A DNA stretch of 7,818 nt from NCBI GenBank assembly GCA_021819225.1, contig JAKARU010000036.1:1-7818 (forward strand), written 5' to 3'. Shown here piece after piece: positions 1 through 5,095 of the stretch. Position 1 is the stretch's first letter. Every line of letters begins with the position of its first letter. Made by a program: the position numbers and the translations under genes. Origin of the DNA: Thermoplasmata archaeon (GTDB taxonomy: Archaea > Thermoplasmatota > Thermoplasmata > Thermoplasmatales > Thermoplasmataceae). The notes below the pieces were generated by a model. It ran no database searches. It was not told where the DNA came from and was given only the letters and a program-made list of their open reading frames with translations.

Positions 1-183
1 CGATCTATGCTTTCCTGTTGTTGAAGATTCCACCACTATATCCGATTTCTTTGGATATTTCTTCATGAAACTGTCCCAGTTCTCCTTGGTATTATCCATC
101 TTATACTCTTCCACTATCTTTTCATCCATATCTGTCACGCAGACAGATTCGCTAAGTTTATGCACATCCATGCCTGTTGTCAA
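1..183 (-). CDS. IS110-family transposase, N-terminal part (runs off the left edge)
   Basis: The minus strand is open from a TTG at 183-181 to base 1 and encodes 61 residues of the RuvC-like DEDD domain of an IS110-family transposase/recombinase, which moves its element under guidance of a bridge RNA. The opening reads MTTGMDVHKLSESVCV, the classic G-[IM]-D-x-H-K motif with the first catalytic Asp (D6). About 45 residues on comes VVESSTTGK, in which E52 is the second acidic residue of the family. The two later Asp residues and the Ser-containing C-terminal domain lie outside the window. The start is uncertain: an internal ATG four codons later (GMDVHK) is possible, and the frame stays open upstream with no good ATG. 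This protein differs clearly from the second IS110 transposase at 2795-4024, so these are two different elements. Family assignment is confident; whether the gene is intact cannot be judged. Confidence 0.85.
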   Translation of the reverse strand, partial: MTTGMDVHKLSESVCVTDMDEKIVEEYKMDNTKENWDSFMKKYPKKSDIVVESSTTGKHRS

Positions 184-322
184 TATGTCACATCCATTGG
201 TGATTCCGGGAAATATGTTGGTCGGTAAACACTCTGCTATCCGTCCCCTTGCGGGGGCATGGTGTCGATCCGCAAGCTGCCAACCTCATTGACGAGTTCG
301 AAACTCAGAGATCGGTTCGACA
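184..322 (-). ncRNA. Structured leader of the left-edge IS110 element, possible bridge RNA
   Basis: IS110-group elements carry their guide RNA between the element's left end and the transposase start, and this stretch sits exactly there, upstream of the TTG at 183. Read on the minus strand it can fold. TCGACA at 322-317 pairs with its complement at 268-263 and encloses a small GAGTT/AACTC hairpin (306-294), with unpaired segments of about 10 and 25 bases. Nearer the gene is CCCC-GCAA-GGGG (256-245), a stem closed by a GNRA tetraloop. The element's right end is outside the window, so guide matches to it cannot be tested. The outer limit is set only by where istB similarity begins, at about 323. 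No clear promoter was found. The fold is seen in the sequence; the bridge RNA role is inferred from family and position. Confidence 0.4.
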
Positions 323-636
323 GTCTTTCCAGGACCTCGTACTCCACACGTTATGGAATACGGTCAAAAAAACTTCTTTCATAGTAGTGGATTGGTTATC
401 TTCCCCTTACAAGGGAAGAATCAAACCTCTTCTTCCAGTTCGTATCATAGAGATACGAGAAGCATTCTACCAGATATACATCAAACAAGTCCTTCAGTGA
501 ATGGAGTGAGATTCTGGGTGATTCTGTGATGGCATCCGCTGTTCTTGACCGGATACTGCACCATTGCACTGTTGCCAACATAAGAGGGAAGTCATACAGG
601 CTAAAAGACCACAAAAGAACGGGAAATATTGAATGA
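323..636 (+). pseudogene. istB: Decayed IS21 istB (helper ATPase), 3' part
   Basis: This is the C-terminal half of an IstB, the AAA+ helper of IS21 transposition. In the order expected for the family one reads SFQDLV, then KKTSFIVVD (Walker B region), IGYLPLTREESNLFFQFVS, RYEKHSTRYTSNKSFSEW and ILGDSVMASAVLDRILHHC, ending in NIRGKSYRLKDHK and a TGA at 634-636. The copy is broken. The reading frame shifts near 390, where VVD and IGYLPL lie in different frames, and an in-frame TAG at 448-450 replaces the residue before RYEK. The N-terminal part with Walker A is absent because an IS110 element occupies the left side. The 323 boundary is approximate, and residues between about 323 and 370 are weakly conserved. 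It is not expected to make a functional protein. The partner istA at 1173-1571 belongs to another copy, since istA normally precedes istB. Confidence 0.85.
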
Positions 637-677
637 GTGAGGTGAAATAGGAATGAAAGAAAGCTTAGACATGGGTG

Positions 678-706
678 GAAAATATTCAATTGGCGTTTTT
701 GGCAAG
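678..706 (-). repeat. Likely right terminal repeat of the IS21 relic carrying istB
   Basis: The reverse complement of this 29-base stretch matches 1092-1120 at 21 of 29 positions, including the core CCAAAA-N-CG. It lies about 42-70 bases past the istB stop, where the right end of an IS21 element should be. The plus-strand tip ends in GGCA, consistent with a 5'-TG...CA-3' element end. Assignment rests on this single comparison. Confidence 0.5.
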
Positions 707-841
707 AACTTAACCATCAATTACAAGACTGGGTGAATTTGAGCGGGAGCTCTAGACTCGTTCACAATTTTCCGAACTGAGATTGAGATTGCGTTGATAT
801 ACCCATTGTAACGATACACACCTTTAATAAAGGCGTAAACC

Positions 842-1009
842 TTATTTTATTTTTCTTAGTGTTATTTTTCCATCTTCAATGTAGAATCCTATGAATTGGC
901 CTTCACCTATTGAAAGAGTTTCAGAAACCTCTTTTGGCAGGGTGATTCTCAACGACGTACCTCTTCTTGACGTCCTCGTTACAGCTACTAAACCGTTAAT
1001 GTCATTCAT
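842..1009 (-). CDS. Small AbrB/SpoVT-type DNA-binding protein
   Basis: A 55-residue protein starting at the ATG 1009-1007 and ending with TAA at 844-842. Its core, TSRRGTSLRITLPKEVSETL followed by IGEGQFIGFYIEDGKITLRKIK, is the swapped-hairpin AbrB fold: a basic R-x-S-x-R-x-T-L-P-K-E strand-turn, a short helix, then the G-D/E-x-L/F strand and a C-terminal x-L-R-K strand. Such single-domain proteins bind DNA as dimers and serve as transcription regulators or as antitoxins. Stand-alone copies are frequent in Sulfolobales and Thermoplasmatales. No toxin gene is next to it: downstream (841-707) only non-coding sequence and an IS21 end are seen, so a partner could have been lost. A TTTAAA box centred about 27 bases before the ATG fits a leaderless transcript and supports this start. 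It lies intact between two IS21 relics. The fold call is confident, the target unknown. Confidence 0.85.
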   Translation of the reverse strand: MNDINGLVAVTRTSRRGTSLRITLPKEVSETLSIGEGQFIGFYIEDGKITLRKIK

Positions 1010-1030
1010 ACGAGCGGGTAAGGGTTGATA

Positions 1031-1047
1031 GCCTTTAAAATTATATC
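1031..1047 (-). promoter_or_regulatory. Archaeal TATA-type promoter of the AbrB-like gene
   Basis: On the minus strand the A/T-rich run gatataattttaaaggc contains TTTAAA (1039-1034) centred about 27 bases before the ATG at 1009. That is the spacing of an archaeal TATA box to the transcription start of a leaderless mRNA. No Shine-Dalgarno sequence is visible between box and start. Confidence 0.5.
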
Positions 1048-1091
1048 AATATATGACGCAAACTTCTATTGGTGCCAACGCCGGAATAAAA

Positions 1092-1120
1092 CTTTCCAAA
1101 ATCGGCGGTTAATTATTTCC
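1092..1120 (+). repeat. Likely left terminal repeat of the second IS21 relic
   Basis: This stretch matches the inverted 678-706 repeat at 21 of 29 positions and lies about 80 bases before the istA start, as expected for an IS21 left end. It suggests that the two IS21 relics are of the same or a closely related type. The tip reads TTCCAAAATCG instead of a TG start, so the exact end is unclear. Confidence 0.45.
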
Positions 1121-1140
1121 ACTTTCTATTACGAAAGTGG
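1119..1140 (+). repeat. Perfect hairpin in the IS21 left end
   Basis: CCACTTTC (1119-1126) and GAAAGTGG (1133-1140) form an 8-bp perfect stem with a 6-base loop, 33 bases before the istA start at 1173. In this position it could be part of the transposase-binding end of the IS21 element, or could damp read-through transcription into istA. Only the fold is seen. Confidence 0.5.
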
Positions 1141-1172
1141 TGATTTAACTGTTCGATGCGGAGGTGTGGTAT

Positions 1173-1571
1173 TTGATTAGACAAAAAAAAGAGACATGGG
1201 GATGTCCGTAAGCGATATTGCAAATGAGATGGGGGTAAGCAGGCCAACCGTGAGGAAATACATGAAGGTGAAGAAGCCTCCAGCATATGGAAAGGAAAAC
1301 GGGACATCCGGACTGGAGCCTTGCAAAGCATACATAAAGGACAGGACAGACAGGCACAATCTTACGGCTGCGAGGATCCTGGAGGAAATAAGGAAGAAAG
1401 GATATGCCGGAGGATACACAATACTGAAGGATTATTGCAGGACTGTGAGAAGGGATCGTGAAATAACTGCGATGATAAGGTTTGAGACCGAACCGGGAAA
1501 GCAGGTCCGGGCCGGCTTTGGAGAATTCGGGCACATCGCCATGGATGGGGAGAGAAAGAAGCCCTACATGT
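1173..1571 (+). pseudogene. istA: Broken, truncated IS21 istA transposase
   Basis: This is the N-terminal third of an IstA, the DDE transposase of IS21. The probable TTG start at 1173 gives MIRQKK. The frame is then lost in an A8 run (1183-1190) and resumes as GMSVSDIANEMGVSRPTVRKYMK, the N-terminal helix-turn-helix. The second DNA-binding region follows (NLTAARILEEIRKKGYAGGY), then the beginning of the catalytic domain. There the motif usually read as ADFGEFGHIAMDG has become AGFGEFGHIAMDG, so the first catalytic Asp is Gly. The gene stops abruptly after KKPYM, where the terminal repeat of the IS3 element begins at 1572. The remaining two thirds are not found beyond the IS3 right end. The frame slip in A8 could be decay or a sequencing error. 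With the lost Asp and truncation, the copy is dead. Confidence 0.85.
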
Positions 1572-1600
1572 TGTAGTGTTTTTCTCACTTCTGGACAAAT
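1572..1600 (+). repeat. Left inverted repeat of the IS3 element (orfB side)
   Basis: It pairs with 4452-4480. The innermost 11 bases, TCTGGACAAAT, are identical in both copies, and 24 of 29 match overall. The orfB stop codon lies only 12 bases inside it. The repeat starts with TG, typical of IS3 ends. Confidence 0.75.
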
Positions 1601-1611
1601 CAAGAAAAGAA

Positions 1612-2600
1612 TTAAGATACGGTTCCTGCCGTTACACCTCCTTTCTTCATTTCCATATTTCTCTCCTTCCTTAATATTCTTGCCTTCTCGATCTTTGCCT
1701 CCCTCACTGCAAGCAGAACATCAGGATCACCCCTGTAATACTGTACTGGTGTTAGATAGTGCAGTGAATAATGCCTTCTCTTGTTGTTGTGGTAATCGAT
1801 GATTTTGGTATCTCCTGTTTGGCCTGCTCATAATCTGTAAGTGTCACAGTTGCTAGAGATTCCCTCATTGTCCTGTTTGCTCTTTCAACTATCCCATTCT
1901 GTTCCGGTGTGTGTGGATGTATGAGTTTCTGTGTGAGGTTATTCTGTTTCAACACTGTCTTGAATTCCATTGCAATGAATGATGAACCGTTATCAGACTG
2001 TATTATTGGTTCTGCAATGGAATCCTTCCTCAGATTCTCTATTGCAGACAGCGCTTCCATGGATACAGAACCTGCATCCATTGATATCAACAGTGAATGG
2101 TGCACAATGTACCTGGAATATTCGTCTATGAATATTATGAGATGGAAGAACCTCCCTGCTATTTTGATATATATAATATCTGTCTGCCAGCGTTCATCTG
2201 GCGATTTTGCATGTTCCGGTCGTGTTGATGCCCATGTCTTCTTGTTCCATGGTATTATGAGATCATGTTTTTTCAGTATTCTGTAAACAGTGGACGGAGA
2301 GAAATATGCAAGATTCTCATGTATCAGGGTATAGGCGATCTCCCTGAAGGATTTCATTGGACTTCTTTGCCTGAAACTCACAACCATCCACTCCTCTTCA
2401 TCCCTGACAACAAACGGGTTGAACCTTTTATCCATGAGTGGTGAGAAATCCATCTGTGAGTAGTACCATGATCTTGATATTCCCACTGTTTTGAGTGCAG
2501 TTCCAATGGAATATCCTGCCATTTCAACTGCTTTCATGACTGTCCTGTGGATGTCATAAAAGAGTGATCTCATGATTGCTATAGGAGAATTAACCTGCAT
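1612..2600 (-). pseudogene. IS3-family orfB transposase (DDE integrase), frameshifted
   Basis: This is the catalytic subunit of an IS3 transposase. After an N-terminal helical region (IGTALKTVGISRSWYY, residues 32-47) comes the HTH_21-like segment and then the integrase core. It holds D141 in RWQTDIIYIK, D203 in IIQSDNGSSF and E239 in PEQNGIVERANR, the DD(35)E spacing of the family. The uninterrupted frame ends at 1752 with an unnatural tail. Shifting frame in the T4 run at 1803-1806 (one A missing on the coding strand) restores IDYHNNKRRHYSLHYLTPVQYY, the usual IS3 C-terminus, ending with TAA at 1614-1612. One indel thus separates it from an open frame. Its first two codons (ATG CAG at 2600-2595) fall at the IS110 insertion boundary, so the true upstream sequence continues across the insertion in orfA. 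Confidence 0.85.
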
Positions 2601-2604
2601 GAAA

Positions 2605-2755
2605 TGAATTACGGGTAGCCGGAATTCAAGCAGGGAGGGGTAGAAGGAAGAGGCTGTGGATTTGGATCCACTTACTCATGATTCTACCCTGATCACAATC
2701 ACCGATCGGCAATCTCTTCCCAACGGGGAAGCTAATAGGTGCCTGTGGCGTGATC
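2605..2755 (+). ncRNA. Candidate IS110 bridge RNA
   Basis: The IS110 left end folds on the plus strand into three consecutive hairpins, as described for bridge RNAs (5' stem-loop, target-binding loop, donor-binding loop). The first is TGAATT (2605-2610)/AATTCA (2623-2628) with inner CGG/CCG and loop GTAG. The second has an outer stem GGGTAGAA (2638-2645)/TTCTACCC (2682-2689), a symmetric 10/10 internal loop and an inner GTGGAT/ATCCAC stem with loop TTGG (2656-2671). The third has GATCAC (2691-2696)/GTGATC (2750-2755), a large internal loop and a CTTCCC-AACG-GGGAAG hairpin (2716-2731). The 5' strand of the third loop contains ATCGGCAAT (2705-2713), identical to 4046-4054 at the element's right end, as expected for a left donor guide. 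No right donor guide and no convincing target guide inside loop two were found. The folds are seen; the role is inferred from the family. Confidence 0.55.
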
Positions 2756-2794
2756 GTTTCTCCCCGCATGGATGCAGGCAGGAAAGGGATAAAA

Positions 2795-4024
2795 ATGCTT
2801 TCAGTAGGAATAGATACGCACCAGAAGGTGCATCAGGTGGAGGTGCAGAATAAAGACGGAAAGGTAATGTGGAGAGGCCAGATAGGCAACGACAGGAAGG
2901 GCTTTGACGATCTTCTTTTGAAGCTGCAGACGGTAGAGAGGAGCAACAGCGATACAGTAAAGGGAATATTCATCAACCCCACAGGGAACTATCATGTTCC
3001 CATACAGCACTTCCTTGAATCGTCCGGTTATACCGTCATATGTGTGGATGCAAGGATCACGGATATGGCCAGAACGATGTCAAACCTTGGAAAGGAGAAA
3101 TCCGACAGGGCGGATGCACACATGCTCGCATCCACTCCATGGTTACCGGGAAACGCATCGGAAAAGAGACCGCACATAAGGGGAGATGAATCCGGACTGA
3201 CAAGGCTCCTTGACAGCGTCAGGAGGAACGTGACAAGGATAGTGAACATAATATCATCGGACCTTGCCTGTATTTTCCCGGAGTTCACGGACATCTTTCC
3301 TGACATCCCGTCAAGGACGTCCATAGCAATACTGGAGAAATACACAACGCCTGAAAGGATCGTGAAGGCAGGCGTGGATGCAACCCTGAAAACAATGCAG
3401 AAATCCAGCAGAAACCATTACGGGAGGGTCGATGCGGAAAAACTAATAGATCTGGCAGGGAACTCCATCGGCATTCCCGATGCGTCCGGTGTTTACGCGT
3501 TCAGGATCAGGGAGAATGTGGCAAGACTCACCGCAGAGCTCAGGACAGTAATGGAGATAGAGGCCAGGATTCTCAGGGATACAGGGGACAACGAGGACGT
3601 GAAGAGGATCGATGACATGAAGGGTATCGGACCGGTGAACGCCGCCTCAATCGTCTCCGAGATTGGTAGCATAGGCCAGTTTGATTCTGCTCTCAAGCTG
3701 CAGTCATATGGAGGCAAAGCTCCGAACATGACGGGAAGTGGAGGCAAGAATCATGCAACTGGATTATCCAGGGTGAGGAACCCATATCTCTCCAATGCAA
3801 TACATGAATGTGCAGTTTCCATGGTGAACCACAAGAACGAGGAGTTCCTTGCCATATTCAACCGGGAGATCGGGAAGGGAAAAAAACCGACCCAGGCATA
3901 CACCGTCGTCGGCAGGAGACTCCTCTTTCACATATACACCATACTGAAGAACAGGAAACCATACAGGCAGAGGCTACCTGAAACTGGAAAAGAGGGAGAG
4001 GGGTCAAGTTCCGCTGCAAGCTGA
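2795..4024 (+). CDS. IS110-family transposase with unusual active site
   Basis: This 409-residue recombinase is expected to move its element with a bridge RNA. The N-terminal RuvC-like domain has D7 in SVGIDTHQK and the D104/D107 pair in KSDRADAHMLA. The position normally held by the catalytic Glu (E-x-TG) is N61 in FINPTGNYHVP. A helical linker (about 130-265) follows, then a helix-hairpin-helix-like MKGIGPVNAASIVSEIG (275-291) and the C-terminal Tnp domain with GKAPNMTGSGGK (307-318). S315 in that motif is the likely nucleophilic Ser, and a basic C-terminal helix region follows. The length is normal and no stop or frameshift is seen. The start at 2795 is chosen because it puts the GIDTHQK motif at the usual distance and has GGAAAGGGA just upstream; an ATG at 2750 would extend into the structured leader. 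The gene could be active if Asn is normal for this subgroup, or inactive. Confidence 0.9.
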   Translation: MLSVGIDTHQKVHQVEVQNKDGKVMWRGQIGNDRKGFDDLLLKLQTVERSNSDTVKGIFINPTGNYHVPIQHFLESSGYTVICVDARITDMARTMSNLGKEKSDRADAHMLASTPWLPGNASEKRPHIRGDESGLTRLLDSVRRNVTRIVNIISSDLACIFPEFTDIFPDIPSRTSIAILEKYTTPERIVKAGVDATLKTMQKSSRNHYGRVDAEKLIDLAGNSIGIPDASGVYAFRIRENVARLTAELRTVMEIEARILRDTGDNEDVKRIDDMKGIGPVNAASIVSEIGSIGQFDSALKLQSYGGKAPNMTGSGGKNHATGLSRVRNPYLSNAIHECAVSMVNHKNEEFLAIFNREIGKGKKPTQAYTVVGRRLLFHIYTILKNRKPYRQRLPETGKEGEGSSSAAS

Positions 4025-4045
4025 TGCGAACGCCCTTGAACGACT

Positions 4046-4054
4046 ATCGGCAAT
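4046..4054 (+). repeat. Right-end copy of the donor-guide 9-mer
   Basis: ATCGGCAAT in the 37-base right end of the IS110 element repeats 2705-2713 of the candidate bridge RNA exactly and in the same orientation. In IS110 elements the left donor sequence is the right end of the element, and the left donor guide has the same sequence as its top strand, so both position and orientation fit. The bases after the 9-mer differ (gtga here, ctct in the leader), so pairing would not reach the C-run core. Confidence 0.5.
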
Positions 4055-4061
4055 GTGACCC

Positions 4062-4410
4062 CCCTTGGATTCCCTCGTTAATCTAATATAGGTGTCTTTT
4101 CCCTCCTCTGCAAGCGTTCTCCAATCTTTTTTTTTGATCTCAGGATTCTCAAACGTGATCTCTGCGACCACGTCCTTGAGTCTTGATATCTCCAGATCCT
4201 TTTCTGCCGTTATCTGATTCTGATCTCTCTTTTTCCCCCTGCTCTCAAATATCTCATGTGCACTGTTTGTAAGTTGATCTTTCCAGTAGTGGAATCTTGC
4301 AGTTCCGATATTATATTTCCTGCAGAGATCTGCCACTATATTGTCCCGCTCATTCCTTCCATGACTATTTTCAATTTCTCCTCAGCTTTATACACTTTCT
4401 TCTCTGACAT
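4062..4410 (-). pseudogene. IS3-family orfA (DNA-binding subunit), frameshifted and cut by IS110
   Basis: This is the helix-turn-helix and leucine-zipper subunit of the IS3 transposase. The start ATG at 4410-4408 gives MSEKKVYKAEEKLKIVMEGMSGTI. One base is then missing at about 4340, and the frame resumes as VADLCRKYNIGTARFHYWKDQL, the second half of the HTH. A charged coiled-coil segment follows (EKDLEISRLKDVVAEITFEN), leading into IKKKDWRTLAEEGKD. The IKKK codons are part of an A9 run (4135-4127), the sort of slippery run where IS3 elements shift into orfB. Here the zero frame stays open for at least another 20 codons. After LTRESKG the sequence passes into the IS110 right end, so the apparent last residues are not orfA. 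Closely coupled with orfB in the original element. Confidence 0.8.
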
Positions 4411-4451
4411 ATATTCGGTTTAGAACATAAATTCTCACTTTTAATTTCACA

Positions 4452-4480
4452 ATTTGTCCAGAGATGAGATAAACATTTCA
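4452..4480 (-). repeat. Right inverted repeat of the IS3 element (orfA side)
   Basis: It matches the inverted 1572-1600 repeat at 24 of 29 positions, lies about 42 bases upstream of the orfA start, and ends in CA on the plus strand. Confidence 0.75.
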
Positions 4481-4523
4481 TGAACAAGCATGGATTCATG
4501 GAGCTAACAATCTCAAGATACTT

Positions 4524-4541
4524 TCTCATCTCTCCAGAAAT
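4524..4541 (+). repeat. Extra copy resembling the IS3 inverted repeat
   Basis: These 18 bases match the inverted 4452-4469 at 15 of 18 positions (perfect over TCTCATCTCT) and have the orientation of the left end. They could be the remnant of a second IS3 end. Together with the real right repeat they could form a large stem around 54 bases. No transposase sequence adjoins it. Confidence 0.45.
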
Positions 4542-4631
4542 TTCTAAAAAGATAGGTGATTAATGAGTTATGATATTAGTACACTGTCCACTATCGTCAT
4601 CATTTTTCTTAATCAAAGTTAATTGCTGAAA

Positions 4632-4646
4632 ATAAACTCAGTTTAT
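4632..4646 (-). terminator. Possible terminator after the membrane-protein operon
   Basis: ATAAACT-G-AGTTTAT is a perfect 7-bp palindrome around one base, starting two bases past the TGA of the small membrane protein and followed on the minus strand by TTTTC. Its place is right for transcript termination. A loop of one base is too tight for a strong hairpin, so the A/T-rich tract may matter more than the fold. Confidence 0.3.
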
Positions 4647-4647
4647 G

Positions 4648-5085
4648 TCAGTCTTTTTGCTTACTTATTTTTTTAGAGGTGTTTCTGAATTTAGATTTTT
4701 TTTGCAGGGCGGGAGCTATTCCTGCCAACAGCAATACTAAGAAGGAAATGGCCGCGAAACTAGTTAGATTGAAATTTAGGTATTGCCCACCCGCACCGAA
4801 AATAATCGTTAAATACCCCCACCTTACAGAATTATTGACATCTTGAAACATTCTGATAGGCAAGATGATTATAACAAAATCGTAAACTGCAGCAACAATG
4901 GGAAAGTAACTGGGGAGGTTGCCTCCCGTTCCAATCTGCAAGAGCTTTGAACTGTTCAGTACTGGATTGAAGTAAATCCCTATTTCAAATCCGGATTCAA
5001 TAATGAGAAGAATCGTTGCTACCATACCGTAAAAAAAATAGGGGTGCGAGTCGATATATTTATTCATTTCTTTAGTGTAAGACAT
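4648..5085 (-). CDS. Small four-helix membrane protein, second gene of operon
   Basis: A 145-residue integral membrane protein of no family I recognise. Hydrophobic helices lie at about residues 16-39, 60-80, 88-103 and 107-127. The N-terminal MSYTKEMNKYIDSHP is short and soluble, and the C-terminal 18 residues are strongly basic (KKSKFRNTSKKISKQKD), which by the positive-inside rule puts the C-terminus in the cytoplasm. A Gly-Gly motif (GAGGQY) lies in the third helix; there is no cysteine. The ATG at 5085 follows the TAG of the upstream gene by only 10 bases, with AGAGGA about 6 bases before the start as ribosome binding site. The two genes are therefore almost surely one transcript. Being paired with an exported hydrophobic protein, it could be a partner, a transport or anchoring factor, or an immunity-like protein. 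That is inference only. Confidence 0.8.
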   Translation of the reverse strand: MSYTKEMNKYIDSHPYFFYGMVATILLIIESGFEIGIYFNPVLNSSKLLQIGTGGNLPSYFPIVAAVYDFVIIILPIRMFQDVNNSVRWGYLTIIFGAGGQYLNFNLTSFAAISFLVLLLAGIAPALQKKSKFRNTSKKISKQKD

Positions 5086-5095
5086 ATTTATTCCT

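Larger units (their letters stand above)
2596..4061 (+). mobile_element. Apparently complete IS110-family element inserted between IS3 orfA and orfB
   Basis: A single 409-codon transposase (2795-4024) is flanked by a long ~199-base left end and a very short ~37-base right end, the IS110-group layout (as in IS621). No terminal inverted repeats are visible, also normal for the family. The boundaries come from the surrounding IS3. Joining minus-strand sequence upstream of about 4061 to that downstream of 2595 gives one continuous frame, reading LTRESKG then VNSPIAIMRS, with no duplicated bases. Because of a run of six C at 4059-4064, the right boundary is uncertain by several bases. An alternative with a GT core (2615-2616 and 4055-4056) would instead leave orfA and orfB overlapping in different frames. 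Confidence 0.75.
1572..4480 (-). mobile_element. IS3-family element, decayed and interrupted by an IS110 element
   Basis: The element is defined by 29-bp imperfect inverted repeats (24 of 29 identical, beginning 5'-TG) at 1572-1600 and 4480-4452. They enclose orfA (4410-4062) and orfB (2600-1612) on the minus strand in IS3 order. Removing the ~1466-bp IS110 insertion leaves about 1.44 kb, a usual IS3 length. Both reading frames carry single-base frameshifts. It landed in istA: the left flank ends in istA coding sequence, but the right flank does not continue istA and no convincing target duplication is seen. One side has therefore been rearranged or deleted. Confidence 0.8.

Noticed and set aside
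65..292. Plus-strand open frame of 75 codons
   Set aside because: It is antisense to the IS110 transposase N-terminus, which has clear family motifs on the minus strand.
735..790. Segment with a faint resemblance to a tRNA T-arm or box C/D RNA
   Set aside because: No complementary T-stem, acceptor stem or properly spaced C and D boxes could be found.
821..833. CCTTT-AAT-AAAGG palindrome after the AbrB-like gene
   Set aside because: It has only five base pairs, no T-run follows, and archaeal terminators rarely depend on such hairpins.
1567..1570. CATG next to both ends of the IS3 element as a target duplication
   Set aside because: The two copies sit at different distances from the aligned inverted repeats and CATG is a palindrome, so the match is weak. 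The flanks are not otherwise contiguous.
1574..1615. Plus-strand reading VVFFSLLDKSRKEL that looks like istA continuing past 1571
   Set aside because: The stretch lies inside the IS3 inverted repeat and overlaps the orfB C-terminus on the other strand. The same peptide-like reading appears in the right repeat, so it is a product of the repeat.
1909..2286. Plus-strand open frame of 125 codons
   Set aside because: It is an antisense shadow of IS3 orfB, whose DDE motifs are on the minus strand.
4420..4529. Short minus-strand frame starting MRKYLEIVSSMNP
   Set aside because: It is under 50 codons, enters the IS3 inverted repeat after about 16 codons, and has no recognisable motif. It could be a gene start cut by IS3 but cannot be supported.
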